DNA from: an uncultured Opitutia bacterium
GTDB taxonomy: Bacteria > Verrucomicrobiota > Verrucomicrobiia > Opitutales > Opitutaceae
Length of the DNA stretch: 64,000 bases
NCBI GenBank assembly: GCA_903827245.1
Contig: CAIKHO010000001.1
Coordinates: 1 to 64,000, forward strand
Direction: 5' to 3'
Below the pieces are notes generated by a model. The model searched no databases. It was not told the origin of the DNA and was given only the letters and a program-made list of their open reading frames with translations. Positions 16,501 through 25,615 of this stretch are shown here, piece by piece (position 1 is the stretch's first letter; the number at the start of each line of letters is the position of its first letter). A program made the translations under genes and the position numbers.

Positions 16501-17532
16501 ATGGCCAAATACAAATTGGAATACATCTGGCTCGACGGCTACACGCCGCTGGCGAGCCTCCGCAGCAAGACGCAAATCAAGGAATTCGACAGCTTTCCGA
16601 AGCTGGCCGACCTACCCGCCTGGGGCTTCGACGGCAGCTCGACGCAGCAGGCGGAGGGCAAAAGCTCCGACGTGGTGCTCAAGCCTGTCGCGATTTTCCC
16701 TGACAGTACGCGCAAGAATGGCGTGCTGGTGATGACCGAGACCTACTTGCACACCGGTCAGGCTCACCCGTCCAATTCGCGGGCCACGATTCCCGATGAT
16801 CCGGGCACTTGGTTTGGCTTTGAGCAGGAATATTTCTTCTACAAGGATGGCGCCCCCCTCGGGTTTCCGACCGGTGGGTTCCCCGCCCCGCAGGGTCCAT
16901 ATTACACGGGTGTCGGTTTCAAGAATGTTGGCTCCGTGGCTCGTGAGATCGTGGAGAAGCACATCGATATCTGCTTGGATGCCGGGATCAATCTTGAGGG
17001 CATCAATGCCGAGGTCGCGAAGGGTCAGTGGGAGTTCCAGATCTTCGGCAAGGGCTCCAAGTCCGCGGCCGACCAGATGTGGGTGGCCCGTTACATTCTC
17101 ACCCGCCTGACCGAGAGCTACGGCATCGACATCGAGTGGCGCTGCAAGCCGATCCTTGGGCCGTTCAACGCGCCCTTGGACTGGAACGGTTCCGGCATGC
17201 ATTCGAACTTCTCGACGACCTACATGCGTGAAGTAGGCGGCAAGGCCTACTTCGAAAAACTTATGGCTGCCTTCAACCAGTACGTGGGCGAACATATCGC
17301 GGTCTACGGGCCGGAGAATCATCTCCGCCTCACCGGCCTGCACGAGACGCAGTCGATCGACAAGTTCAGCTACGGTCTCGCCGACCGCGGCGCCTCGATC
17401 CGTATGCCGCACAGCTTCGTCAACAGTGGCTACAAGGGCTACCTCGAGGATCGTCGTCCAAACTCGGCGGCAGACCCGTACCTGGTCGCCGGCCGGATCC
17501 TGAAGACGATCCAGTCAGTGCCGACCACCTGA
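16501..17532 (+). CDS. glnA: Glutamine synthetase, GSII (eukaryote-like) type
   Basis: 343 residues, the short GSII form, against ~470 for bacterial GSI. It ligates ammonia to glutamate using ATP in the cytoplasm. The start is the ATG at 16501 (MAKYKLEYIWLDGYTPLASLRSK), typical of the family; the frame is open further upstream but overlaps the promoter. Key segments are WGFDGSSTQQAEGKSSDV, WFGFEQEYFF with the metal-binding Glu, INAEVAKGQWEFQI, and NGSGMHSNFSTTYMR with the ammonium-pocket region. GSII enzymes are not adenylylated at the GSI tyrosine site, so control is probably transcriptional, in line with the candidate sigma-54 promoter. A strong terminator follows. Confidence 0.95.
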   Translation: MAKYKLEYIWLDGYTPLASLRSKTQIKEFDSFPKLADLPAWGFDGSSTQQAEGKSSDVVLKPVAIFPDSTRKNGVLVMTETYLHTGQAHPSNSRATIPDDPGTWFGFEQEYFFYKDGAPLGFPTGGFPAPQGPYYTGVGFKNVGSVAREIVEKHIDICLDAGINLEGINAEVAKGQWEFQIFGKGSKSAADQMWVARYILTRLTESYGIDIEWRCKPILGPFNAPLDWNGSGMHSNFSTTYMREVGGKAYFEKLMAAFNQYVGEHIAVYGPENHLRLTGLHETQSIDKFSYGLADRGASIRMPHSFVNSGYKGYLEDRRPNSAADPYLVAGRILKTIQSVPTT

Positions 17533-17557
17533 GCGTCCATTCCGCTCCGTTTGCTTC

Positions 17558-17592
17558 ACGGCGCCATCCTTTGCGGATGGCGCCGTTTTTTT
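17558..17592 (+). terminator. Intrinsic terminator of glnA
   Basis: A perfect 12-bp stem ACGGCGCCATCC/GGATGGCGCCGT with the five-base loop TTTGC is followed by T8 (17585-17592). It lies 25 bases after the glnA stop. Confidence 0.93.
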
Positions 17593-17662
17593 GTTCGCGA
17601 TGATCTGCCCCGGAACGGCAAGCTTCCCGCGCGGTGGATAGATCACCCGCTTTTTCGGTCTC

Positions 17663-19288
17663 ATGCCCAGCTCCTCCTCATCGACCCGCGCCACGGTGTG
17701 GGAATGGACCCAGGCCGTGGTTCTGGCGGTGAATCTCGCTTGGACGACACTTTGCCTGGGCGGTTACCGGTCCGACACGATGGTGGTCACGGCCGGGCTG
17801 AATGGTCTTTTGCTCCTGGTCCATTTCGCCGCTCGCTTTGCGGGCAAAACCGGAAGGGTTCATCCGGCGGGGATTTTCTTACTGCCCTTTCTGGCCTATG
17901 CCGCAGTCAATGTCCTCGGCGTGACGCCTGTTCGCTGGCATGGCTGGCAGGACTGGCTCGAATGGGCCCAAATGATTGCGGTCTTCTGGGTGGTGCTGAA
18001 CGGAGTGCATGCACCCGCGACCCGGTCGTTTTTGTTCACAGTGATAATGGGGCTGGGTGTCGTGGCGGTCGCGCTGGCGTGCTACCAGCGTTTTGTGCGG
18101 CCAGACTGGTTGATGCTCGGGCGCATCCAAGCCGACCAGTTTATCGGCCGGGCCAGCGGCCCTTTCGGCATTCCCAACAGTCTGGCGGCGTTCTTGCTGC
18201 TGTTGTTGCCGGCCGCAGTCATGCAAGCCGGCCGCCGTGATGCGGGAGCAATTCCGCGCATCCTCTACGGTGGAGCGGCTGCGTTTTTTGCGGTGGGACT
18301 GGTGCTGACGATCAGCCGGGGGGCGTGGCTGGGTCTGGCCTTGGCTCTTGCGATGTGGCCGTTGTTTGCGGGGCGCCGGCGATGGTTCTGGCGCCTTGGA
18401 GGCGCTGTCGCGGTGCTGGGTGCAGTGGTGGCGGTGGGCGCCGCACTTTATTTTGCAGTGCCGCAGGTGAAGGAGCGCCTTGACGCACTGGTGCGTGATT
18501 CAGGTGAGCGGACCCGCCCGATCATGTGGAAAGGTGCCTGGCAGATATTCCAGCAGCATCCGGCATTCGGGGGCGGCGCGGGCGCTTACAACGTTCTCTT
18601 TGAGCAGTTCCGCCCGGAACGGTATCAGGATGCACCTCAATGGGCGCATAACGATTATCTCAACACCCTGAGCGATTATGGTGTGACGGGCTTTATTTTG
18701 TTCTTTGGTGCGTGGGCCTTTATTGCCTGGCGCAGCGTCCGGGGAAGTGAGCCGGTCATGGGCCCGCCCTCGTCCAGCTTCGATCATCGGTTGGTCACGC
18801 AAGGTCTGGTGGTCGGTATGCTGGCATTCTGGTTGCAGCTTTTCGTGGATTTCCATCTCAAGATCCCGGCTCTCGCGATGATCCTGGCCGCGCTCTCGGC
18901 CTTGATCGTGCAGCACCGATGGACCTGTCCAAGCGAAGCTGGGAGTCCTTCGCGCGTGAGCCGATGTTTTGACGCGATCTTCATGGTCATGATTGTTTCA
19001 GCCACACTGGGCTTTGTCCTCCCGCACTACCGCGGCGAGGCGATACGGTCCGATGCGCGACGGGAAATCGATCAGCTGGCACGTCATCCGGTCGCACCCG
19101 AAGCCGAGCGTGGAGTCATCCTGCACGCCCGGGCCGAACTCAACCGCGCGGCGGATACCTCCATGGCAATCCACCGGTCGTGCTGGCGGCGGCCTACGCC
19201 GGCCAGGAGTTTCGCGATATCAACGGCAAACGCACGGAACGCAGCCTTCCGCTCATCCGCCAGGAGCTTCCGCCCCTGGACAAGATAG
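17663..19288 (+). CDS. O-antigen ligase-like (Wzy_C) membrane protein, C-terminus truncated
   Basis: 541 residues as read, with around twelve membrane helices. Wzy_C features are the helix block GRASGPFGIPNSLAAFL and the periplasmic loop RTRPIMWKGAWQIFQQHP then GAGAYNVLFEQF and WAHNDYLNTLSDYG. It would join or polymerise glycans on the periplasmic face. Family-like sequence continues to AEAERGVILHARAELNRAA (about 19155). There a helical tail would be expected to go on, but the remaining ~40 residues (RSCWRRPTPARSFAIS onward) are low-quality Arg/Ser-rich sequence read out of frame through the next gene. The coding part therefore ends at a junction near 19160-19170. It may still be functional because the membrane core is intact. 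Confidence 0.75.
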   Translation: MPSSSSSTRATVWEWTQAVVLAVNLAWTTLCLGGYRSDTMVVTAGLNGLLLLVHFAARFAGKTGRVHPAGIFLLPFLAYAAVNVLGVTPVRWHGWQDWLEWAQMIAVFWVVLNGVHAPATRSFLFTVIMGLGVVAVALACYQRFVRPDWLMLGRIQADQFIGRASGPFGIPNSLAAFLLLLLPAAVMQAGRRDAGAIPRILYGGAAAFFAVGLVLTISRGAWLGLALALAMWPLFAGRRRWFWRLGGAVAVLGAVVAVGAALYFAVPQVKERLDALVRDSGERTRPIMWKGAWQIFQQHPAFGGGAGAYNVLFEQFRPERYQDAPQWAHNDYLNTLSDYGVTGFILFFGAWAFIAWRSVRGSEPVMGPPSSSFDHRLVTQGLVVGMLAFWLQLFVDFHLKIPALAMILAALSALIVQHRWTCPSEAGSPSRVSRCFDAIFMVMIVSATLGFVLPHYRGEAIRSDARREIDQLARHPVAPEAERGVILHARAELNRAADTSMAIHRSCWRRPTPARSFAISTANARNAAFRSSARSFRPWTR

Positions 19289-21066
19289 AACCGCCGGAGA
19301 CTCCGGAGTTCGAGATCAGCAATGATCAGGAACACCCACAAATCTGGTCGCCGCCATTTGTCGGTTTGATCGATACCATTGACGGCGGGACCCGCTACGT
19401 GCCGGCGTTTGCGCCGACCAGTGTCAGGACTTACCCTCACTTGGCCATCGAGCTCGCCCGGCTCTACTGGGGATTGCCACCTGGTTCGGTCAAGATCGAG
19501 CCCGACCAGCTGGATTTCATGCGGCCGGACGGCACGGTGCAGGCTGCCGTGCCCCTGATCGACGGCCAGTTGATTGAGGTCAACTGGTTCTCGCGCTGGG
19601 AATCGAAGGAAAATCCGAGCATCGGCTTTTCCACCGTCTGGAAATATGCCGAATTCCTGAAATCGACCGATGCGGAGGAAAAGAAGGCCGCGCAGGAGTT
19701 TTTTGCGGATCAATTCAAGGATGCCGTGGTGCTGATCGGCCCGGTCGATCCGCTGTTGCAGGATCTGGCGACGACGTCCTTTGACGATGTGCCCGTGCCG
19801 AAAGTGGGGGTGCACGGCAACCTGCTGAAGACGATCGTCTCGGGCCTGTATCTCAAGCGTCTGCCCGTGTGGGAAGGTGTGGGCTGGATGAACATCGGGA
19901 TCATCTTCACGTTGACCCTCGTGATCAGCGCCTTTGCGTCGGCGGGCGGTGTCAAGGGCCTGCGCTCGAAGCTCACGGCGGCGTTGCTGCTCACAGCCTA
20001 CGTCTGGCTGACCTTCCAGCTATTTGCGGACCATCAGCTCGTGCTGCCCCTGACGGCGCCGTTGGGCGCCATTTTCACCACCAGTTTTGTCGCGATCATC
20101 TGGCAGTTGATCGAGGAGGAACGGCAGAAGGGCCGCATCAAGGGAATGTTCGGTGCCTATGTTTCGCCCGAACTGGTGAATCGCATGGTTGAGTCCGGCG
20201 AGGACCCGCGGCTCGGCGGGCACGAGGACGAGATCACGGCGTACTTCAGCGACATCCAGTCGTTCTCCACCTTTTCCGAAAAGCTGCCGCCGGCCCGGCT
20301 GGTGGAGCTGATGAATGAATATCTCACGGCCTGCACCGACATCGTGCAGGCGGAGGGCGGCACGCTCGACAAGTACATCGGTGACGCGGTGGTGGCGATG
20401 TTTGGCGCGCCCGTGCCGCTGTCGGACCACGCTTATCGCGCCTGCGTGGCCACCCAGCTTGTGCACCAGAAGCTCGCGGAGCTGCGGGAGAAATGGAAAG
20501 GCGAGGGCGATAAATGGCCGGACATCGTGTGGAAGATGCAATCGCGCATCGGACTGAACAGCGGCAGCGCCACGATCGGCAACATGGGCAGCCGCACGCG
20601 TTTTAATTACACCATGATGGGCGACAACGTGAACCTGGCCGCACGCATGGAAAGCGGCGCCAAGGCCTGGGGCGCCTACACCATGGTCACGGAGACGACG
20701 CGGGCGGCCTGCGTGAAGCACGGCGGCGACCGCGTCGTGTTCCGCCCGCTGGGGCGCATTGTCGTGATGGGCCGTTCCCAGCCGGTGCCGATCTTTGAAA
20801 TCGTGGGACTCAAGGAAACGGTCAACGCGGAGGCACGCGAGTGCATCGGCCTGTTCGAGCAGGCGCTCGCCCGCTATTATGCACGGGATTGGGACGGCGC
20901 CATCGCACTTTTCAAACGGAGCGCGGAGCTCGAGCCCAACCAGCCGGGCCGGACGCCGGGCGTAAAAACCAATCCCTCGATGGTCTACATCGGCATCGCC
21001 GAGGACTACAAGACCGAGCCGCCTTCGGACAATTGGGATGGCGTGTACGTCATGAAGGAGAAGTGA
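19180..21066 (+). CDS. CHASE2-domain adenylate cyclase (class III), N-terminus missing
   Basis: 628 residues as read from a GTG at 19180. The homologous frame extends a few codons upstream (GNPPVVLAAAYAG from about 19165) with no ATG. The start lies in the middle of a CHASE2 sensor domain, so the N-terminal membrane helix and first part of the domain are absent. Next come two or three helices (about residues 230-310) and a class III cyclase domain: metal Asp in YFSDIQSFSTFSEKL, LDKYIGDAVVAMFG with the adenine-specifying Lys and second Asp, and FNYTMMGDNVNLAARME with the catalytic Asn and Arg. A TPR-like tail ends the protein. cAMP synthesis is likely for the family; signal reception is doubtful in this copy. 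Confidence 0.8.
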   Translation: MLAAAYAGQEFRDINGKRTERSLPLIRQELPPLDKIEPPETPEFEISNDQEHPQIWSPPFVGLIDTIDGGTRYVPAFAPTSVRTYPHLAIELARLYWGLPPGSVKIEPDQLDFMRPDGTVQAAVPLIDGQLIEVNWFSRWESKENPSIGFSTVWKYAEFLKSTDAEEKKAAQEFFADQFKDAVVLIGPVDPLLQDLATTSFDDVPVPKVGVHGNLLKTIVSGLYLKRLPVWEGVGWMNIGIIFTLTLVISAFASAGGVKGLRSKLTAALLLTAYVWLTFQLFADHQLVLPLTAPLGAIFTTSFVAIIWQLIEEERQKGRIKGMFGAYVSPELVNRMVESGEDPRLGGHEDEITAYFSDIQSFSTFSEKLPPARLVELMNEYLTACTDIVQAEGGTLDKYIGDAVVAMFGAPVPLSDHAYRACVATQLVHQKLAELREKWKGEGDKWPDIVWKMQSRIGLNSGSATIGNMGSRTRFNYTMMGDNVNLAARMESGAKAWGAYTMVTETTRAACVKHGGDRVVFRPLGRIVVMGRSQPVPIFEIVGLKETVNAEARECIGLFEQALARYYARDWDGAIALFKRSAELEPNQPGRTPGVKTNPSMVYIGIAEDYKTEPPSDNWDGVYVMKEK

Positions 21067-21092
21067 GGCGGGGCGGCAACGCTTCGTCCCAA

Positions 21093-21115
21093 AGCGCGAG
21101 CAAGCTCGCTGCCTA
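21093..21115 (-). repeat. REP-like palindrome, copy 1
   Basis: On the minus strand this 23-base unit contains GCGAGC-TT-GCTCGC with a TAGGCA prefix. A second copy lies at 29176-29198 on the plus strand and differs at only two of 23 positions. It sits between the convergent cyclase and GH105 genes. Confidence 0.6.
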
Positions 21116-21130
21116 CTACCGCGACCCTCC

Positions 21131-22288
21131 TTACCTCAGCAGGGCCGCGGCGGTCCAGAGCACGGGCGCCTGGCCGTGCAGGTCGCCGGAATGGCGCTGC
21201 CGGTCGAAGTAATATTTGCGCTGCACGGCGAGATCGGGACCGACCTGCTGGAAGGCCTTGTTGGTACCGACACAGACGTCGGCGATCTGGTCGTCCGCCC
21301 CGATGCGTTGCACCATGCCCAGCCAGGCTTTGCGGGCTGCCGGGCCATACGTGGCGGCATCCAGCCAGCCGTTCTTGACGCCGGTCACCATGGAATAGGC
21401 GAACATGCCGGTGCCCGAGGTCTCGAGCCAGAAATCGGGCTGGTCGATCAGCTGCCGCCAGAGGCCCTCGGGTGCCTGGTACTGCAGCAGGGCCGCCATC
21501 ATCTTCGTATAGCCGGCCATGATCCGCGCGCGGCGCGGATGATCCGCAGGCAGGGAGGACAACAGCTCGGTCATGCCGGCGGCGACCCAGCCGTTGCCGC
21601 GGCCCCAGTAAAAGGGCGAGTCCTCGCTGTGGAGGAAAAGGCCGTTCGGCTTTTGCAGCTTGTCAAGGTAGGCGGCCATGGTGAGCGCGGCACGATCCAG
21701 ATAGACTTGGTTCCCAGTTGCCCGGTAGGCCTGCACCTGGATCAAGGGCAGCATGTACATGTCGTCGCTCCAATAGCGGGCCTCGGCGGTTATTCCGTCG
21801 GGCGTGGTCTTTGCCCACTGTCGGTCGGCGAAACCCTTGCCCAAGTCGAGGTACTTGGGATCCCCGGTTTGCATGTAGATCTCGAGCGGGACGGCGCCGA
21901 AGATGTGGTAATCGACATGGGCGTCGGGGCTGATGCGCTTGGAGCCCTCCGGAGTGAGAAGATAGTCGAATTTTCGGATGAGCGCGGTGCGGAGTGCTTC
22001 ATCCTTGGTAAGCTTGGCGACCGAAAGGGAACCGTACCAGCTGATGACCTCGGGATAGATGACGAACCGGCGGGGGTTGGTCTCAATCTCGAGCTTGCGG
22101 TCGACGAATTTCTGCGCGACACGCCGACCCACGTCCGCGGGGGCTGCGCCGGCGGGCCAGTCGGCGAAATATTTTGCCGTGTTTGGCTTGGCGCCCTGGG
22201 ACTGGCAGCCGGCGCCAAGGGCGAGCAGGCTTCCGGCCAGCAGCAAGCTGAGTAGGCCCGAGCGCTTTTGCGCCGGGCTTGGGTTCAT
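21131..22288 (-). CDS. GH105/GH88-family unsaturated (rhamno)galacturonyl hydrolase, lipoprotein
   Basis: 385 residues. The N-terminus is a lipoprotein signal with the lipobox LGAGC (Cys near residue 28), so it is probably anchored to a membrane. The rest is an alpha/alpha-barrel with the family landmarks HVDYHIFGAVPLEIY, ITAEARYWSDDMYMLPLIQ and FYWGRGNGWVAAGM. Members remove the unsaturated uronic acid from the end of pectin or rhamnogalacturonan fragments left by lyases. The ATG at 22288 is chosen because it directly precedes the signal; an ATG eight codons upstream is possible. It is the last gene of the minus-strand pectin block. Confidence 0.88.
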   Translation of the reverse strand: MNPSPAQKRSGLLSLLLAGSLLALGAGCQSQGAKPNTAKYFADWPAGAAPADVGRRVAQKFVDRKLEIETNPRRFVIYPEVISWYGSLSVAKLTKDEALRTALIRKFDYLLTPEGSKRISPDAHVDYHIFGAVPLEIYMQTGDPKYLDLGKGFADRQWAKTTPDGITAEARYWSDDMYMLPLIQVQAYRATGNQVYLDRAALTMAAYLDKLQKPNGLFLHSEDSPFYWGRGNGWVAAGMTELLSSLPADHPRRARIMAGYTKMMAALLQYQAPEGLWRQLIDQPDFWLETSGTGMFAYSMVTGVKNGWLDAATYGPAARKAWLGMVQRIGADDQIADVCVGTNKAFQQVGPDLAVQRKYYFDRQRHSGDLHGQAPVLWTAAALLR

Positions 22289-22358
22289 GACAGAGGGCGT
22301 AGTGTGGATCATGACGTTGATGAAAAACCGTCGACGGCGTCGAGGGACGATCGGGAAA

Positions 22359-23855
22359 TCAAGGGTTGGGCCAGACAGGGCCATTGCTTCGGAAAGGATA
22401 AGCGGGCCAGCCGGCGGTATTCATCAGATTGAATTGCCCTGTCTCATGCCAGCCAAAGCGCACGGCCACCGGACTGGTCACGGCCGGACTGAAAACATCC
22501 ACACGTGTGCCGTGAATTGCAGCCTCGGCGGGAACGAAGGCCCCGTCTTTGCCGGCGACCTCGAAACCCGTGGGAGGTTTGCCATCGCGCGTGACCAAGG
22601 CATCGGCACCGTCGAACCGCACGACAGCGTGGGGCCCGTCAATCGTGAGGCCCGAGAATACCGGACCGGAATGCACCAGATCGTGCCGACCGTAGGTTTC
22701 GGCCAAGGCGAGCGCCGCGAGACGGCCGCCGACCTCGCGCTTGTGACCGGGATGGATGTTATCGAGGTCATCGACCAGATCGGTGATCGGTACGATGCCC
22801 GTGTGCGGGAGCTGCAGCGCGCGCGCCTGGGCCTCCCACAGTTTGGGCAGTTCCTCGTCGGAGTGGGGCACGGGATCGGCCTTGCGACCGGTGTAATGAA
22901 ACGGGGCGATTTGCACGCAATAGAAAGGCAGATCGGGCCGCCGCCAGGCCGTGCGCCAGCCCTCGACGAGGGCCTGCATCTTGTCGGCGTAGCGCAGGCC
23001 GTCGTTGGTGGCGATGATGTTGGATTCGCCCTGGTACCAAAGCACCCCGCGCACGCCAAAAGGTGCCAGTGGGCGCACCATGCCATCGTAATATTTGCCG
23101 GGTGCCATGCCGTCGATCTGCAGCGGCTGGACCGCCGCTTCCCGGGCGAAGGCCGGAAGACGCGGATAAGCCTCGGCCGGGGTCCAGGGCTCGATGCGCG
23201 AGCCGCCCCATGCCGCCTGGATCAGGCCGACCGGCACGTTGAGTTCGCCCTGCAGCCTCCGGGCAAAGAAATAACCGGCCGCGGAAAAGCGGGCGATGGC
23301 CTCGCCGCGCGCCTCGCTCCAGCCGCCGCTCACGACTTCCGGGGGCTGCAGTTTTTTCTCAACCCGGAACAGACGCAGGGCCGGAAAGTCGGCGGTCTTG
23401 ATTTCCTCCGCCAGCGCCGGATCCGACTGCGTCGCGGCGGGCGCGCCGGCGGTGGACACGCCGACCGCGTATTCCATGTTCGACTGGCCCGAACAGAGCC
23501 AGACTTCGCCGACGAGAATGTTGCCGAGGTGAATGACGTTGCTGCCGGCCACGGTCATTTCCCGGGGCGTGCGGGACGCGTCCAGGGGATCGAGTGCGAC
23601 CTCCCAATGTCCGTCGGCACCGGCCACGGTGGCTTTCTCCTGGCCGGCAAATCGAACGGTGATCGCCTCGCCGGCGGCTGCGCGACCCCAGACCGGCGCG
23701 GGAATGTCCCGTTGCAGGACCATACCGTCGCCGAGAATTTTAGGCAGGCTGACCTCGGCCCGGCTGGAAAGAACTCCACCGGCGGACCAAGACAGCGCAA
23801 TGACCCACAGCGCGAGGTGCCGGAGGCTGGGTCTACGGGACAGGATTCGGAGCAT
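22359..23855 (-). CDS. Sialate O-acetylesterase-like SGNH esterase, exported
   Basis: 498 residues with a signal peptide (about residues 1-33). SGNH-type motifs are clear: catalytic Ser in EVWLCSGQSNMEYAV, AAWGGSRIEPWTP, GVLWYQGESN and the catalytic Asp/His pair in DNIHPGHKREVGG. This layout with an N-terminal beta domain (LPKILGDGMVLQRDIPAPVWG) is typical of the sialate O-acetylesterase family. In environmental polysaccharide degraders it removes acetyl groups from plant or algal glycans. Surrounded by GH28 and GH105 genes, it most likely deacetylates pectin or rhamnogalacturonan in the periplasm; that substrate is inferred. Confidence 0.88.
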   Translation of the reverse strand: MLRILSRRPSLRHLALWVIALSWSAGGVLSSRAEVSLPKILGDGMVLQRDIPAPVWGRAAAGEAITVRFAGQEKATVAGADGHWEVALDPLDASRTPREMTVAGSNVIHLGNILVGEVWLCSGQSNMEYAVGVSTAGAPAATQSDPALAEEIKTADFPALRLFRVEKKLQPPEVVSGGWSEARGEAIARFSAAGYFFARRLQGELNVPVGLIQAAWGGSRIEPWTPAEAYPRLPAFAREAAVQPLQIDGMAPGKYYDGMVRPLAPFGVRGVLWYQGESNIIATNDGLRYADKMQALVEGWRTAWRRPDLPFYCVQIAPFHYTGRKADPVPHSDEELPKLWEAQARALQLPHTGIVPITDLVDDLDNIHPGHKREVGGRLAALALAETYGRHDLVHSGPVFSGLTIDGPHAVVRFDGADALVTRDGKPPTGFEVAGKDGAFVPAEAAIHGTRVDVFSPAVTSPVAVRFGWHETGQFNLMNTAGWPAYPFRSNGPVWPNP

Positions 23856-23925
23856 CAGGGAATTTTATTTCGAGGGACATTTCCAGTGAAGTCTAAGCCG
23901 TAATAAACCTTTGGGTGGATTGAGG

Positions 23926-23991
23926 TAGGAGCCTGATTGCAAACGATTTTTGCCCTCTCCGCGTCGACCATCGCCTGCAAGCAGGCTCCTG
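23926..23991. repeat. Intergenic inverted repeat
   Basis: Left arm TAGGAGCCTGATTGCA (23926-23941) pairs with right arm TGCAAGCAGGCTCCTG (23976-23991) at 14 of 16 positions, spanning a 34-base loop. The right arm contains its own small palindrome GCCTGCAAGCAGGC. It lies between the SGNH esterase and the first GH28 gene. It is a REP-like element or mRNA hairpin; no U-tract follows. Confidence 0.5.
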
Positions 23992-24022
23992 CAACGTATG
24001 AACGCATGGCTGGCCCGAAGTT

Positions 24023-25456
24023 TCAGAGCACTGCGATCGCCTTGTCCCTTTCAGGGTGGGCCGCATCGCCCGTGAAACCGGGGTACTCCAGCCCGGTCAC
24101 ATCCTCCGCCTCGAGCGCATGGGTAAAATAATCCGGCCGGTTTTGGCCCCAGGCGAGGCGGCAATTCTTCAAGGTGACCTTGTCCGCGTGCTGGATGCTG
24201 TAGCCTGGGTTGCCGTGCTCCTCGAGGCCGGCCACCGCCGTCGTCGGCCGGTTGTCCCACAGGCCGCCCTTGTATTTCGTCGAGCGGTCCAGCGTCACGT
24301 CGACGTTCTCCAGCCGGATGTCGTGCGCCCGGCTTTGCGTTGAACCGCACACGCGCACGCTGTTTTCGGCCCGGCCCGTGACATTGACCACGCGGATATC
24401 GCTCATCGTGCCGACCTTCGTCGTCGGCGTGCGCGGAATCGCAGTGAAGGAGATCGCCTCGCCCCGGCCCCACCACGGGTCGGAATAGTAACGGGCGACA
24501 AATGTGATGTCGCGAAACTCGACATTGGAGACGTTGCCCTCGTCGCGAAGCTGGATGCAGAGCCCGCGGCAGCTGGTCTTGATTTCGCAGCGCTCGAAGC
24601 GCACGTCGCTGATGTCGTGGGTGGTCTCCGTGCCGATCTTCACGCCGGAATCCTGGGTCTCGATGACACAGTCATGCACGCGGATGTTGGAGGACGGGCC
24701 GTAGGAGGCCCCCTGGCGCGTGGTCTTCACCACGATGGCGTCGTCGCCGCACGCGATGTGGCAGTTCTTGATCTCGAGGTCGCGGCAGTGGTCCGGGTCG
24801 ATGCCGTCGCAATTCGGCACGTCGAGCTGGTTCCGGATCTTGATGCCGTCGACCAGCGTGTGTTCACAGCCCAGCAGGTGCAGCGTCCAGCTGGGCGCCT
24901 GGCTGAGCGTGATGTCGCGGATCTCAAGATCCTTGCAGCCGGTGAGAGTGACGAGCCGGGGCCGGAAAGCCTTCGGACGCCACCACTCGTTTTCCGCGTC
25001 AAAATGATCCATGAACTCGGGGGAGCGGCCGTTGATCGTGCCGGTCCCCGTGATGCGGAGGCCGTGGGCCGCGTTGGCTGAGACGGCGGCCCTGGTCCCA
25101 AACAGCTGCGGATCGGTGCCGACCAGCAACTCGGCGTCGTCCGCGAGATGAAACTCGATGCCCGCCTTCAATTCGATCGGGCCGATGAGGTAGCGGTGCC
25201 CGCCGCGGATGAGCACCTGGGCCCCGCCGCCGGCCGCATTGGCCTCGTCGATGGCGCGTTGAATCGCCGCGGTGTCGAGCGTGGTGCCATCGCCGACCGC
25301 GCCATAGTCGCGGATGTCAAACACCCGGCGGGCGGATGATCCGGTGCTGGCGGCACGGACCAAGGAGCGGAAGGAGGATGCGGCGAGCAGGGAGGCCGCC
25401 GCCAGCCTCGTGCCGGACACCAGGGCTTGCCGGCGGGTGAAGAGGGTGGGGTTCAT
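24023..25456 (-). CDS. GH28-family polygalacturonase-like hydrolase, Tat-exported
   Basis: 477 residues with a twin-arginine-type signal (TRRQALVSGTRLAAASLL). A pectate-lyase-like N-terminal strand segment (VFDIRDYGAVGDGTTLDTAAIQ) leads into a right-handed beta-helix. The GH28 catalytic signature is present: NCDGIDPDHC (first Asp), CGDDAIVVK (Asp pair) and DSGVKIGTE (the lysine motif). It should hydrolyse alpha-1,4-galacturonic or rhamnogalacturonan linkages outside the cytoplasm. It is one of three GH28 genes in a row that share little sequence outside the motifs, so different linkage preferences are likely. Confidence 0.88.
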   Translation of the reverse strand: MNPTLFTRRQALVSGTRLAAASLLAASSFRSLVRAASTGSSARRVFDIRDYGAVGDGTTLDTAAIQRAIDEANAAGGGAQVLIRGGHRYLIGPIELKAGIEFHLADDAELLVGTDPQLFGTRAAVSANAAHGLRITGTGTINGRSPEFMDHFDAENEWWRPKAFRPRLVTLTGCKDLEIRDITLSQAPSWTLHLLGCEHTLVDGIKIRNQLDVPNCDGIDPDHCRDLEIKNCHIACGDDAIVVKTTRQGASYGPSSNIRVHDCVIETQDSGVKIGTETTHDISDVRFERCEIKTSCRGLCIQLRDEGNVSNVEFRDITFVARYYSDPWWGRGEAISFTAIPRTPTTKVGTMSDIRVVNVTGRAENSVRVCGSTQSRAHDIRLENVDVTLDRSTKYKGGLWDNRPTTAVAGLEEHGNPGYSIQHADKVTLKNCRLAWGQNRPDYFTHALEAEDVTGLEYPGFTGDAAHPERDKAIAVL

Positions 25457-25615
25457 GGGGGTATTTGAGCACCGCTGCGCCTGGATGGGAAAATCATCCG
25501 GGGCATCCGGGCGGGGGGAGCGCGGCGGTTTTTTGGGCGTCGGTAACTTGACTACGGCTCGAACGGAACAGGGTGAGTCATGCGGGTGCGTTTGCTGCCG
25601 GACGCACGGCCAATG

